From Sphaerotilus montanus (GTDB lineage: Bacteria > Pseudomonadota > Gammaproteobacteria > Burkholderiales > Burkholderiaceae_C), in NCBI RefSeq assembly GCF_013410775.1, contig NZ_JACCFH010000001.1:1178001-1242000 (forward strand): a DNA stretch of 64,000 nucleotides, read 5' to 3'. Shown here in pieces: positions 8,896 to 17,599 of this stretch. Position numbers and translations under genes: made by a program. Under the pieces are notes generated by a model. The model made no database searches, had not been told where the DNA came from, and saw only the letters and a list, made by a program, of their open reading frames with translations. Each line of letters starts with the position of its first letter. The first letter of the stretch is position 1.

Positions 8896-10225
8896 CGACA
8901 CCCACCTCTGCTTCCCCTGCCCCGCTGGTCCCGGCCTCCGGCAACACCCCGGCCGAGCTGACCGCCCTGCTCGGCGCCGACGCCGTGGCCGCGCCGTGGT
9001 GGCGCCGGCGCGCCGTCTGGATCGGCGTCGTGCTGCTCGCCGCCGCGGGCGCCGCCTTCGTCTGGTGGCAGGACCGGCAGGTCGCCCAGTCAGCCCCGCG
9101 CTACGTCACCGAGCCGGTCACCCGCGGCAACCTGACCATCACCGTCACCGCCAACGGCACGCTCCAGCCGACCCGCCAGGTCTCCCTCGGCAGCGAACTG
9201 TCCGGCACGATCAAGCGCGTGCACGTCGACGTGAACGACACCGTGCGCGCCGGGCAGGTGCTGATCGAGCTGGACACCAGCAAGCTCGACGACCAGCTCA
9301 CCCGCTCGCGCGCCGCGCTGGCCTCGGCGCAGTCGGGCGTGCAGCAGGCCGAGGCGACCGCGGCGGAACAGCGCAGCAACCTGGCCCGCCTTGAAGAAGT
9401 CGCGCGGCTGTCGGGCGGCAAGGTGCCGTCCAAGGCGGAACTCGACACGGGCCGCGCCGGTGTGGCCCGCGCCAATGCCGCGCTGGCGATGGCCCGCGCC
9501 AGCGTGACCGACGCGCGCGCAGCCGTCCGGGTCGACGAGACGAATCTCGGAAAAGCCTCCATCCGCTCGCCGATCAACGGCGTCGTGCTGACCCGCACGG
9601 CCGAGCCCGGCAACGCGGTCGCGGCCTCGCTGCAGGCCGTCACGCTGCTGACGCTGGCGGAGGATCTGCGCCAGCTCAAGCTGCAGGTCAAGGTCGACGA
9701 GGCAGACGTCGGCATGGTCCAGGCCGGGCAGACCGCCCAGTTCACCGTCAGTGCCTGGCCCGCGCGTAACTGGCCGGCCACCATCCGCCGCGTCGCCTTC
9801 GGCTCGACCATCACCGACAACGTCGTCACCTACCCGACCGACCTGCAGGTGACCAACGACGACCTGAGCCTGCGCCCCGGCATGACCGCCACCGCCACGA
9901 TCGCGGCCACCGAGCGCCAGAACGTGCTGCTGGTGCCGAACGCCGCGCTGCGCTTCACGCCGGCCACCGCCTCAGCCGCGGCGGCCAGCGGCGGCAGTCT
10001 GGTCTCGAAGCTCATGCCCCGCCCGCCCGGCAACACCACGACCAAACGCGCTGGCAACACCGCCATCCGCGAAGGCGGCCAGCGCCAGATCTGGATCCTG
10101 CAGGGCCAGCAGCCGACCCCGCTGACCGTCACCACCGGCCTGTCCAACGGCCGCCTGACCGAGGTGAGCGGCGCAGGCCTGAGCGCCGGCCAGGCCGTCA
10201 TCGTCAGCCAGGCCAGCGCCGCACC

Positions 10226-10229
<4 letters not shown>
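8892..10229 (+). CDS. MacA-like periplasmic adaptor (HlyD/RND-type membrane fusion)
   Basis: 445 residues. A short cytoplasmic N-terminus precedes one membrane helix at about 41-59, then the barrel-sandwich hybrid (lipoyl-like) halves around a coiled-coil hairpin (about 120-200), and beta-barrel and membrane-proximal domains. The ATG at 8892 is chosen because it forms the usual ATGA overlap with the preceding stop. The C-terminal region carries an unusual Ser/Ala/Gly-rich insert (about 355-400) before the final QIWILQGQ strand. It links the inner-membrane ABC unit to the NodT duct. Overlap with the ATPase start is again four bases. Confidence 0.9.
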
Positions 10230-10926
<697 letters not shown>

Positions 10927-10930
<4 letters not shown>

Positions 10931-12138
10931 TCTGGAACACCCTGCTGCTCGCGCTGCGCGAGATCCGCCGCAACCTGCTGCGCTCCTTCCTCACCATCCT
11001 GGGCATCGTGATCGGCGTGAGCGCCGTCATCACCATGGTCACGCTCGGCCGCGGCGCCACCAGCGCCGTGCAGGCGCAGATCGCCAGCCTCGGCACCAAC
11101 CTGCTGCAGGTGCGACCCGGCCAGCGCCTCGGCCCCGGCCGCGACAGCGCCGGTGCCCCCTCGTTCCGCGAGGCCGACCTGGACGCCATCGCCACCCAGG
11201 TGGCCGGCATCGCCGCCGTGGCCCCCGAGGCCCGCACCGGGGCCACGGTCGTCGCCGGTGCGCGCAACTGGTCGACCAGCGTGGTCGGCACGAACAACGG
11301 CTACTTCCAGACTGGCAACTGGACCCTGGCCGCCGGCCGCAACTTCGAGGACACCGAACTGCGCTCGGGCGCCGCCGTCTGCGTCATCGGCACGACCGTG
11401 CGGCGCGAGCTGTTCGGCGCCACGGTCGACCCGCTCGGCCAGAGCCTGCGCATCAAGCAGTTCTCGTGCACCGTCATCGGCCTGCTCGCCTCCAAGGGCC
11501 AGGCCGCGATGGGCAACGACCAGGACGACACCGTGCTCATCCCGCTGCACACGCTGCAGCGCCGCGTCACCGGCAGCCTGAACATCAACACCCTGCTCGT
11601 GTCGGTGCAGGACGGCGTCGACACCGCCAGCGTGCAGTCCGGCCTGCGCCAGCTGCTGCGCGAGCGCCGCAAGCTCGGCCCCGCCGACGACGACAACTTC
11701 AACGTCCTCGACACCCGGCAGCTGGCCGACACGCTGTCCGGCACGACCCAGCTGATGACCTCGCTGCTCGGTGCGGTCGCCGCGGTGAGCCTGCTGGTGG
11801 GCGGCATCGGCATCATGAACATCATGCTGGTCAGCGTCACCGAGCGCACCCGCGAGATCGGCGTCCGGCTGGCCATCGGTGCGCTGGAAAACGAGGTGCT
11901 GCTGCAGTTCCTGATCGAGGCCGTGGTGCTCTCCAGCTTCGGCGGACTGGTCGGCATCGTGCTGGCCACGGCGGCGTCCGTCGGGCTGTCGTCGCTGATG
12001 GAGCTGCCCTACACCTTCCAGTGGGGCATCAACGTGCTGTCGTTCGTGTTCTCGGCGGCGATCGGGGTGGTGTTCGGCTATGTGCCGGCGCGGCGGGCGG
12101 CGCGGCTGGATCCGATCGAGGCGCTGCGGCACGAGTGA
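10927..12138 (+). CDS. ABC transporter permease, MacB/FtsX-type
   Basis: 403 residues. One membrane helix near 20-40, a large periplasmic MacB-type domain (about 45-270), then three helices (about 278-300, 330-355, 365-390). The TERTREIGVRLAIGA coupling helix after the second helix contacts the ATPase. It is the last gene of the efflux operon; no terminator hairpin is obvious in the 60-base gap before the next gene. Confidence 0.93.
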
Positions 12139-12197
12139 GGCAAGGTGGGTATTCTGGAAGGCCTTGACGCCGCAACGCCCACTTTCCAGCCTCCACC

Positions 12198-13241
12198 ATG
12201 TCCCTCACCACCCTCCTCGGCACCGATCTCCCCATCCTGCAAGCCCCGATGGCCGGCGTGCAAGGCAGCGCGCTCACGGTGGCCGTGTCGAACGCGGGCG
12301 GGCTCGGCGCCCTGCCCTGCGCGATGCTCGAACCGGACGCGCTGCGGCAGGAACTCGCGGCCATCCGGGCACAGACCGACCGGCCGTTCAACGTCAACTT
12401 CTTCTGCCACACCCCGACCGCGCCGGACGCCGCCCGCGAGGCCGCCTGGCGCGCCACGCTGGCCCCCGCCTACGCCGAGTTCGGCATCGACCCGGCCGCC
12501 ATCCCCGCCGGACCGGGGCGGCGGCCGTTCGATGCGGAAACGGCCGAGTTGCTCGCGGCGTTCGCGCCCCCCGTGGTGAGCTTCCATTTCGGCCTGCCGT
12601 CGCCGGAGCTGCTGGCGCGGGTGCGGGGCTGGGGCGCCAAGGTGCTGTCGTCGGCGACCACGGTCGAGGAGGCGCGCTGGCTGGAAGCGCACGGCGTCGA
12701 TGCCGTCATCGCGCAGGGGCTGGAGGCGGGCGGGCACCGCGGCCACTTCCTATCGGACGACCTGACCCGGCAGATGGGCACCTTCGCGCTGCTGCCGCAG
12801 GTCGTGGCCGCCGTGCGCGTGCCGGTGATCGCCGCGGGCGGCATCGCGGACGCGGCGGGCGTGGCCGCGGCGATGGCGCTCGGCGCGGCGGGGGTGCAGG
12901 TCGGCACGGCCTATCTGCTGTGCCCGGAGGCGAGCACCAGCGCCGTGCACCGTGCCGCGCTGCAGAGCGACGCGGCGCGCCACACGGCGCTCACCAACCT
13001 GTTCACCGGCCGGCCGGCGCGCGGCATCGTCAACCGGTTCATGCGCAGCTTCGGTCCGATGAACGAGGCCGCCGTTCCCCGGTTTCCACTGGCGACTTCG
13101 GCGGTGGCCCCACTGCGCGCCCGGGCCGAGGCGCTGGGCATGGACGATTTTTCACCTCTGTGGGCGGGGCAGCACGCAGATGGATGCCGCGAGATGCCGG
13201 CAGCACAACTGACACGACAACTGGCGCACGGGCTGGCCTAG
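12198..13241 (+). CDS. Nitronate monooxygenase
   Basis: 347-residue FMN-dependent TIM-barrel enzyme of the 2-nitropropane dioxygenase family. The N-terminal PILQAPMAGV segment, the catalytic histidine in AGGHRG (177-182, H180) and the phosphate-binding AAGGIADAAG and GAAGVQVGTAYL loops are all present. It oxidises toxic alkyl nitronates such as propionate 3-nitronate to carbonyl products. Length is normal for the class I enzymes. It starts about 60 bases after the efflux operon. Confidence 0.9.
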   Translation: MSLTTLLGTDLPILQAPMAGVQGSALTVAVSNAGGLGALPCAMLEPDALRQELAAIRAQTDRPFNVNFFCHTPTAPDAAREAAWRATLAPAYAEFGIDPAAIPAGPGRRPFDAETAELLAAFAPPVVSFHFGLPSPELLARVRGWGAKVLSSATTVEEARWLEAHGVDAVIAQGLEAGGHRGHFLSDDLTRQMGTFALLPQVVAAVRVPVIAAGGIADAAGVAAAMALGAAGVQVGTAYLLCPEASTSAVHRAALQSDAARHTALTNLFTGRPARGIVNRFMRSFGPMNEAAVPRFPLATSAVAPLRARAEALGMDDFSPLWAGQHADGCREMPAAQLTRQLAHGLA

Positions 13242-13279
13242 ACTGCCGTTTCCACCCGCACCGAGCCCGAGATGCCCCG

Positions 13280-13900
13280 ATGAACCTGTGGTCCTATCCC
13301 CTGGCCATGCTGCGTCGACTGCGCACGCACTGGACGCTGTGGCGCGCCGGCCCGCAGGTGCATGCCGGGCAGGACCTGCACCTCGGTGCACGCTGCCGGC
13401 TGTGGGCACCGCAGCGGCTGGTCTTCGGGCAGGCGGTCTACGTCGGCAAGGACGTGCACATCGAGTGCAACGCCGAGATCGGGGACTTCGCGCTGATCGC
13501 CGACCGCGTGGCGCTGGTCGGGCGGCAGGACCATGATTTCCGCGTCTGCGGCGTGCCGATGCGCTTCACGCCGCAGATCTCGCCGACGATGGTGGCGATG
13601 CCGGCCAGCGTCGATCCGGACACCAATGTCGTGCGCATCGGCAGTGACGTCTGGCTGGGATTCGGCTGCCTCGTGCTGACGGGGGTGCGGATCGGCCGTG
13701 GCGCCATCGTCGCCGCCGGTGCGGTGGTGGCCGCGGATGTGGCACCCTACGACATCGTCGCCGGCAACCCGGCGCGGCAGATCGGCCGGCGTTTCGAAAG
13801 CGAGTCCGTCATCGCCGAACACGAGCGCCGCATCCGGCTGGGCGACTTCCGGCTGTCGGAGCGTGGCGACGCCCACTGGACCGTTCGACCTGGAGCCTGA
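13280..13900 (+). CDS. Hexapeptide-repeat acyltransferase (WbbJ/maltose O-acetyltransferase-like)
   Basis: 206 residues. The protein is a left-handed beta-helix with imperfect hexapeptide repeats, a loop carrying GRQDHDFR, and the typical C-terminal VRIGRGAIVAAGAVVAADVAPYDIVAGNPAR segment (read in parts) of CoA-dependent acetyltransferases. The acceptor is probably a sugar of a surface polysaccharide or a small molecule; no glycan cluster surrounds it. The ATG at 13280 lies 38 bases after the nitronate monooxygenase stop and is preceded by GAG-rich sequence. The open frame runs further upstream but in shadow of the previous gene. Confidence 0.82.
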   Translation: MNLWSYPLAMLRRLRTHWTLWRAGPQVHAGQDLHLGARCRLWAPQRLVFGQAVYVGKDVHIECNAEIGDFALIADRVALVGRQDHDFRVCGVPMRFTPQISPTMVAMPASVDPDTNVVRIGSDVWLGFGCLVLTGVRIGRGAIVAAGAVVAADVAPYDIVAGNPARQIGRRFESESVIAEHERRIRLGDFRLSERGDAHWTVRPGA

Positions 13901-13905
13901 ATCCG

Positions 13906-14208
13906 ATGCACATCATCATCTTCCGCAACCGCCTGAAGCCCGACGCCGTGGCCGACTACACCGGCTGGGCGGACCGCATGAGCGCCCTGGCGCGCACGAT
14001 GCCGGGCTACGTCTCGCACAAGGGCTTCACGGCGGCCGACGGCGAGCGGGTCACCATCGTCGAGTTCGAGTCCGAAGAAGCGATGCGCGGCTGGGCCACC
14101 CATCCGGAACACGTCGCGGCGAAGCAGAAGGGCCGCGCCGAGTTCTACACCGAGTACTCGCTGCAGATCTGCACCGAGCAGCGCGCCACGCGCTTCACGG
14201 CGGACTGA
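13906..14208 (+). CDS. ABM-family (antibiotic biosynthesis monooxygenase-like) small protein
   Basis: 100-residue dimeric alpha-beta barrel protein. It starts with the strand MHIIIFRN and contains the MPGYVSHKGF and VTIVEFES strands of the ABM fold, used by heme-degrading and quinone monooxygenases as well as by proteins without known activity. It starts five bases after the acyltransferase stop and so is in the same transcript. The catalytic Asn/Trp/His set of heme oxygenases is not evident, so the function is open. Confidence 0.8.
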   Translation: MHIIIFRNRLKPDAVADYTGWADRMSALARTMPGYVSHKGFTAADGERVTIVEFESEEAMRGWATHPEHVAAKQKGRAEFYTEYSLQICTEQRATRFTAD

Positions 14209-14220
14209 GTCAGGCGCGCT

Positions 14221-14622
14221 TCATGCGCGCTGCTGCCAGGCCGACCAGCCGTACCACGCCAGCGCGGTCCACAGCGCAATCACCAGCGCCGCGCCGAACA
14301 GGCTGCGCGGCTGGTCCTTGCGCGCATCGAGCCAGGCGACCGCCTGCGGGCGGCAGTCGGCCAGCACCGCCTCCGGCAGCAGCCGCACCGTCAGCCAGAT
14401 CAGGCCGGGCAGCAGCAGCAGGTCGTCCAGATAGCCGAGCACCGGGATGAAATCCGGGATCAGGTCGATCGGGCTCAGCGCATAGGCCACCACCAGCCAC
14501 GCCAGTGCACGGGCCAGCCAGGGCGTGCGCGGATCACGCAGGGCGAACCAGAGGGTGAGGCCGTCGCGCTTGATGCGGACAGCCCAGGTACGGGCGGTAG
14601 TGAGCAGGTGCATGGACGCCAT
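14221..14622 (-). CDS. DUF1232 (YkvA-like) membrane protein
   Basis: 133 residues. The DUF1232 signature PIDLIPDFIPVLGYLDD is complete and is followed by a hydrophobic LLLLPGLIWL segment; a second membrane helix lies near 107-127. Such proteins are small inner-membrane proteins of unknown role. Two in-frame ATG codons (14622 and 14613) are possible; neither has a strong ribosome site. It converges with the ABM gene and ends about 30 bases before the rhodanese gene region in the same orientation. Confidence 0.78.
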   Translation of the reverse strand: MASMHLLTTARTWAVRIKRDGLTLWFALRDPRTPWLARALAWLVVAYALSPIDLIPDFIPVLGYLDDLLLLPGLIWLTVRLLPEAVLADCRPQAVAWLDARKDQPRSLFGAALVIALWTALAWYGWSAWQQRA

Positions 14623-14649
14623 CTTCGCCCAGGTGCACCGGCCCGCGCA

Positions 14650-15225
14650 TCAGAAGTCGCCCGTGACGACGGGCAAGCCCAGCGCCGCCCAGTCCAGCAT
14701 GCCGCCGCGGTAGTAGTAGATCTTGTCGGCAGGGAAACCGTCGCGGGTCATCGCCAGGATGGCGGTCGGGCTTTGCGGGCAGACCGGGCCGTTGCAGAAG
14801 GCGTAGACCTTCTTCGCCGCCGTGCATTCCCAGCCCTTGCCGACCTTCTGGCAACCCAGCTCCTCCATCCGGCCGGCCACTTCGGTGTACGGAATGTGGT
14901 GCGTGTTCGGGATCGTGCCCTTCACGCGGTCCTCGGACTCGCGCATGTCGACCACGATCGCGCCCTTGTCGTTGAGCGCGTGCAGGATCTCGATCTCGCC
15001 CACCGGATGCACCCCGGCCACCGGCACCAGCGGCTGCAGCCAGCCCTTGTTCTTCGCGCACGGGGTCATCGTGCGGGTGATCGTCATCGGCCCCTTGGCC
15101 GTCTGGATGACAAAGGACTTGTCCTCGCCGAGGATGCGCAGCAGTTCGGGCTCGGCCGCCCGGGCTGGCGCCAGGGTGACAACGGCGACGCACAAGGCGA
15201 GGACCAGACGGGTGGATGGGGTCAT
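14650..15225 (-). CDS. Exported rhodanese-like protein
   Basis: 191 residues with a signal peptide (cleavage after ARA, about residue 23), then a rhodanese domain. The active loop is YAFCNGPVCPQSP, with two cysteines; the second (CPQSPT) occupies the catalytic position of the persulfide-carrying loop. It should act in the periplasm on sulfane sulfur. The ATG at 15225 has a GGAG ribosome site. The upstream region shared with the divergent EF-G-like gene holds a 28-base palindrome and a perfect FNR box, and a GATAAT -10-like hexamer (15288-15293 on the minus strand) sits inside the palindrome. Regulation by oxygen and by a second factor is therefore likely. Confidence 0.85.
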   Translation of the reverse strand: MTPSTRLVLALCVAVVTLAPARAAEPELLRILGEDKSFVIQTAKGPMTITRTMTPCAKNKGWLQPLVPVAGVHPVGEIEILHALNDKGAIVVDMRESEDRVKGTIPNTHHIPYTEVAGRMEELGCQKVGKGWECTAAKKVYAFCNGPVCPQSPTAILAMTRDGFPADKIYYYRGGMLDWAALGLPVVTGDF

Positions 15226-15284
15226 CGGAGTCTCCAGTGGTTGTCAGGGCCTGCGAGCGGTCCCGCCAGCAGGCGAATGCACGC

Positions 15285-15312
15285 TTGATTATCAGTAGGC
15301 ACTGATATTCAA
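15285..15312. promoter_or_regulatory. 28-base palindrome in the rhodanese/EF-G-like intergenic region
   Basis: TTGATTATCAGT (15285-15296), spacer AGGC, ACTGATATTCAA (15301-15312). The arms are complementary at 11 of 12 positions. It covers a GATAAT -10-like hexamer facing the rhodanese gene, so a repressor bound here would block that promoter. As RNA it could also form a hairpin. The pattern is not one I can assign to a named regulator. Confidence 0.6.
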
Positions 15313-15325
15313 ACCAGCCGATCAC

Positions 15326-15339
15326 TTGATGCAGATCAA
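15326..15339. promoter_or_regulatory. Perfect FNR/ANR box
   Basis: TTGAT-GCAG-ATCAA matches the FNR/ANR consensus TTGAT-N4-ATCAA at all ten defined positions. It lies 14 bases from the 28-base palindrome, 100 bases ahead of the rhodanese ATG and 110 ahead of the EF-G-like ATG. For the rhodanese promoter the box centre is about 40 bases from the -10-like GATAAT, which fits an upstream (class I) activator position. Confidence 0.65.
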
Positions 15340-15449
15340 TGCGCCTGCGTGCGCTTGTTCCGGTCGGTCAATCGGCGTACGCTGGCAGGCTCCACCCACC
15401 CAGACAGTGCTTGACCGCTGTCAGCGGCCCGGCGCTGAGGAGACAGACC

Positions 15450-17567
15450 ATGTCCAGCCCAGCCCTCGGCGGCTCCGTGTCCGGTGTCGCCGCTTCCTCC
15501 GCCGCAAGCGCCCCAGCCACCTCCCCTGTTTCGCACCTCCGCACGCTCGCCCTCGTCGGCCCCGCCGCGGCCGGCAAGACCACCCTCGCCGAAGCGCTGC
15601 TGGTGCAGGCCGGCATGGTCGGCGCCGCCGGCAGCGTCGAGCGCGGCAGCACCACCAGCGACTTCGACCCGATCGAGCGCCGGATGCAGCACTCGCTGCA
15701 CACCAGCGTGCTGCACCTCGACCACCAGGGCCTGCGCATCCACCTGCTCGACACGCCAGGCAGCGCCGATTGCCTCGGCCAGTCGCTGCCCGCGCTCGAA
15801 GCGGTGGAGACCGCCGCCATCGTCATCAACGCCACGTCGGGCATCGAGCCGATGGCCGTCCGGATGATGGCCTGGGCCGCCGAGCGGCAGCTCGACCGGA
15901 TGCTCATCGTCAACCGCATCGACGCCCCCGGCTTCAACGCCGCCGCGCTGCTGGCCCAGATCCAGGCCACCTTCGGCCGCGAATGCCTGCCGCTGAACCT
16001 GCCGGCCAACGGCGGCCGCGAGGTGGTGGACTGCTGGTTCGCGCCCGAGGCGACGCCGGGGCACGAGGCGGACGTGTCCTCGGTCGCCGCGGCGCACCGG
16101 GCGCTGGTCGAGCAGGTGGTCGAGGTCGACAGCGCCTTCGTCGAGCGTTACCTGGAAGAAGGCGATGTCGACGCCCGCGAGCTGCACGCGCCGCTGGAGC
16201 AGGCGCTGCGCGAGGGACACCTGATCCCCGTCGTGTTTGTCTCGGCCAAGGTGGGCACCGGCGTGTCGGCGCTGCTGGACGTGATCGCGCAGCTGCTGCC
16301 CGATCCGTCCGAGGGCAATCTGCCGGACTTCTTCAAGGGCGAGGGCTCGGCTGCCCGCCCGATGCACGCCCGGGTCGATCCGGACGCGCATGTGCTGGCG
16401 CAGGTCTTCAAGGTGACGATCGACCCCTATGTCGGCAAGCTCGGCATCTTCCGCATCCACCAGGGCACGGTGACACCCAACAGCCTGCTCTACGTGGGCG
16501 ACGGGCGCAAGCCGTTCAAGGTCGGCCACCTGTTCCGGCTGCAGGGCAAGACCCACACCGAGATCCCGAGCGCCGGACCGGGCGACATCGTGGCGGTCGC
16601 CAAGGTGGACGAGATCGCCTTCGACGCAGTGCTGCACGACGCCGCCGAGGACGACCACATCCACCTGAAGCCGCTGCCCTTCCCGGTGCCGGTGCACGGC
16701 CTGGCGCTGAAGCCCAGGCGCCACGGCGACGAGCAGCGGCTGTCGGAGGTACTGGCCAAGCTGGCGGCCGAGGATCCCTGCCTGCGCGTGGAGCACGTCG
16801 CCAGCACCCATGAGACCGTCGTCTACGGCCTGGGCGAGCTGCACCTGCGGGTGCTGCTGGAGCGGCTGCGCGAGGGCTACCGGGTCGAGGTGGAGACGGC
16901 ACCGCCGCGCATCGCCTACCGGGAAAGCATCACCACCACCGCGCAGGCCCAGTACCGCCACAAGAAGCAGAGCGGCGGCGCGGGCCAGTTCGGCGAGGTA
17001 CACCTGCAGGTGGAACCGCTGGCGCGGGGCGCGGGCTTCGAGTTCGTCGACGTGGTCAAGGGCGGCGCGATCCCGGGGCAGTTCATCCCCGCGGTGGAAA
17101 AGGGTGTGCGGCTGGCGATGGATGCCGGCGTGGTCTCCGGGCACCCGGTGGTGGATGTGCGCGTGACCGTGCTCGACGGCAAGCACCACAGCGTGGACAG
17201 CAAGGAGATCGCCTTCGTCACCGCGGGGAGAAAGGCCTTCATCCTCGCGGTGCGCGAGGCCCAGCCGGTGGTGCTGGAGCCGGTGGTCGACGTGGAGATC
17301 TCGGCGCCCGAGGCCATGATCGGCGACATCACCGGCGATCTGGCGGCGCGGCGCGGCGAGGTGCGCTCGACAACGCCGCAGCTGGGCGGGCGGGCGAGCG
17401 TGAAGGCCCGGGTGCCGCTGTCGGAGCTGTCGGGCTACCAGCTGCGGTTGAACGCGCTGACCCGGGGGGAAGGGAGCTACACGCTGGCCCTGTCCCACCA
17501 TGACGCGGTGCCGCCGGGCGTGCAGGCCGAGATGGTCAAGGGCTGGCAGCTGCGCGACGAGGACTGA
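15450..17567 (+). CDS. Elongation factor G-like GTPase (FusA paralogue)
   Basis: 705 residues with all five EF-G domains. The GTPase motifs deviate from housekeeping EF-G: the P-loop is GPAAAGKT rather than HIDAGKT, G3 is DTPGSADC with Ser in place of the catalytic His, G4 is NRID, and G5 is SAKVG. Domains IV and V are present (RHKKQSGGAGQFGEV; GDITGDLAARRGEV). Such EF-G2-type paralogues bind ribosomes but often hydrolyse GTP poorly; their roles are stress- or recycling-related and not settled. The ATG at 15450 follows a GGAGA ribosome site. The FNR box and palindrome lie upstream. Confidence 0.88.
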   Translation: MSSPALGGSVSGVAASSAASAPATSPVSHLRTLALVGPAAAGKTTLAEALLVQAGMVGAAGSVERGSTTSDFDPIERRMQHSLHTSVLHLDHQGLRIHLLDTPGSADCLGQSLPALEAVETAAIVINATSGIEPMAVRMMAWAAERQLDRMLIVNRIDAPGFNAAALLAQIQATFGRECLPLNLPANGGREVVDCWFAPEATPGHEADVSSVAAAHRALVEQVVEVDSAFVERYLEEGDVDARELHAPLEQALREGHLIPVVFVSAKVGTGVSALLDVIAQLLPDPSEGNLPDFFKGEGSAARPMHARVDPDAHVLAQVFKVTIDPYVGKLGIFRIHQGTVTPNSLLYVGDGRKPFKVGHLFRLQGKTHTEIPSAGPGDIVAVAKVDEIAFDAVLHDAAEDDHIHLKPLPFPVPVHGLALKPRRHGDEQRLSEVLAKLAAEDPCLRVEHVASTHETVVYGLGELHLRVLLERLREGYRVEVETAPPRIAYRESITTTAQAQYRHKKQSGGAGQFGEVHLQVEPLARGAGFEFVDVVKGGAIPGQFIPAVEKGVRLAMDAGVVSGHPVVDVRVTVLDGKHHSVDSKEIAFVTAGRKAFILAVREAQPVVLEPVVDVEISAPEAMIGDITGDLAARRGEVRSTTPQLGGRASVKARVPLSELSGYQLRLNALTRGEGSYTLALSHHDAVPPGVQAEMVKGWQLRDED

Positions 17568-17599
17568 TCGCCGCGCAGCCGCGCACCGGTCAACGGACG

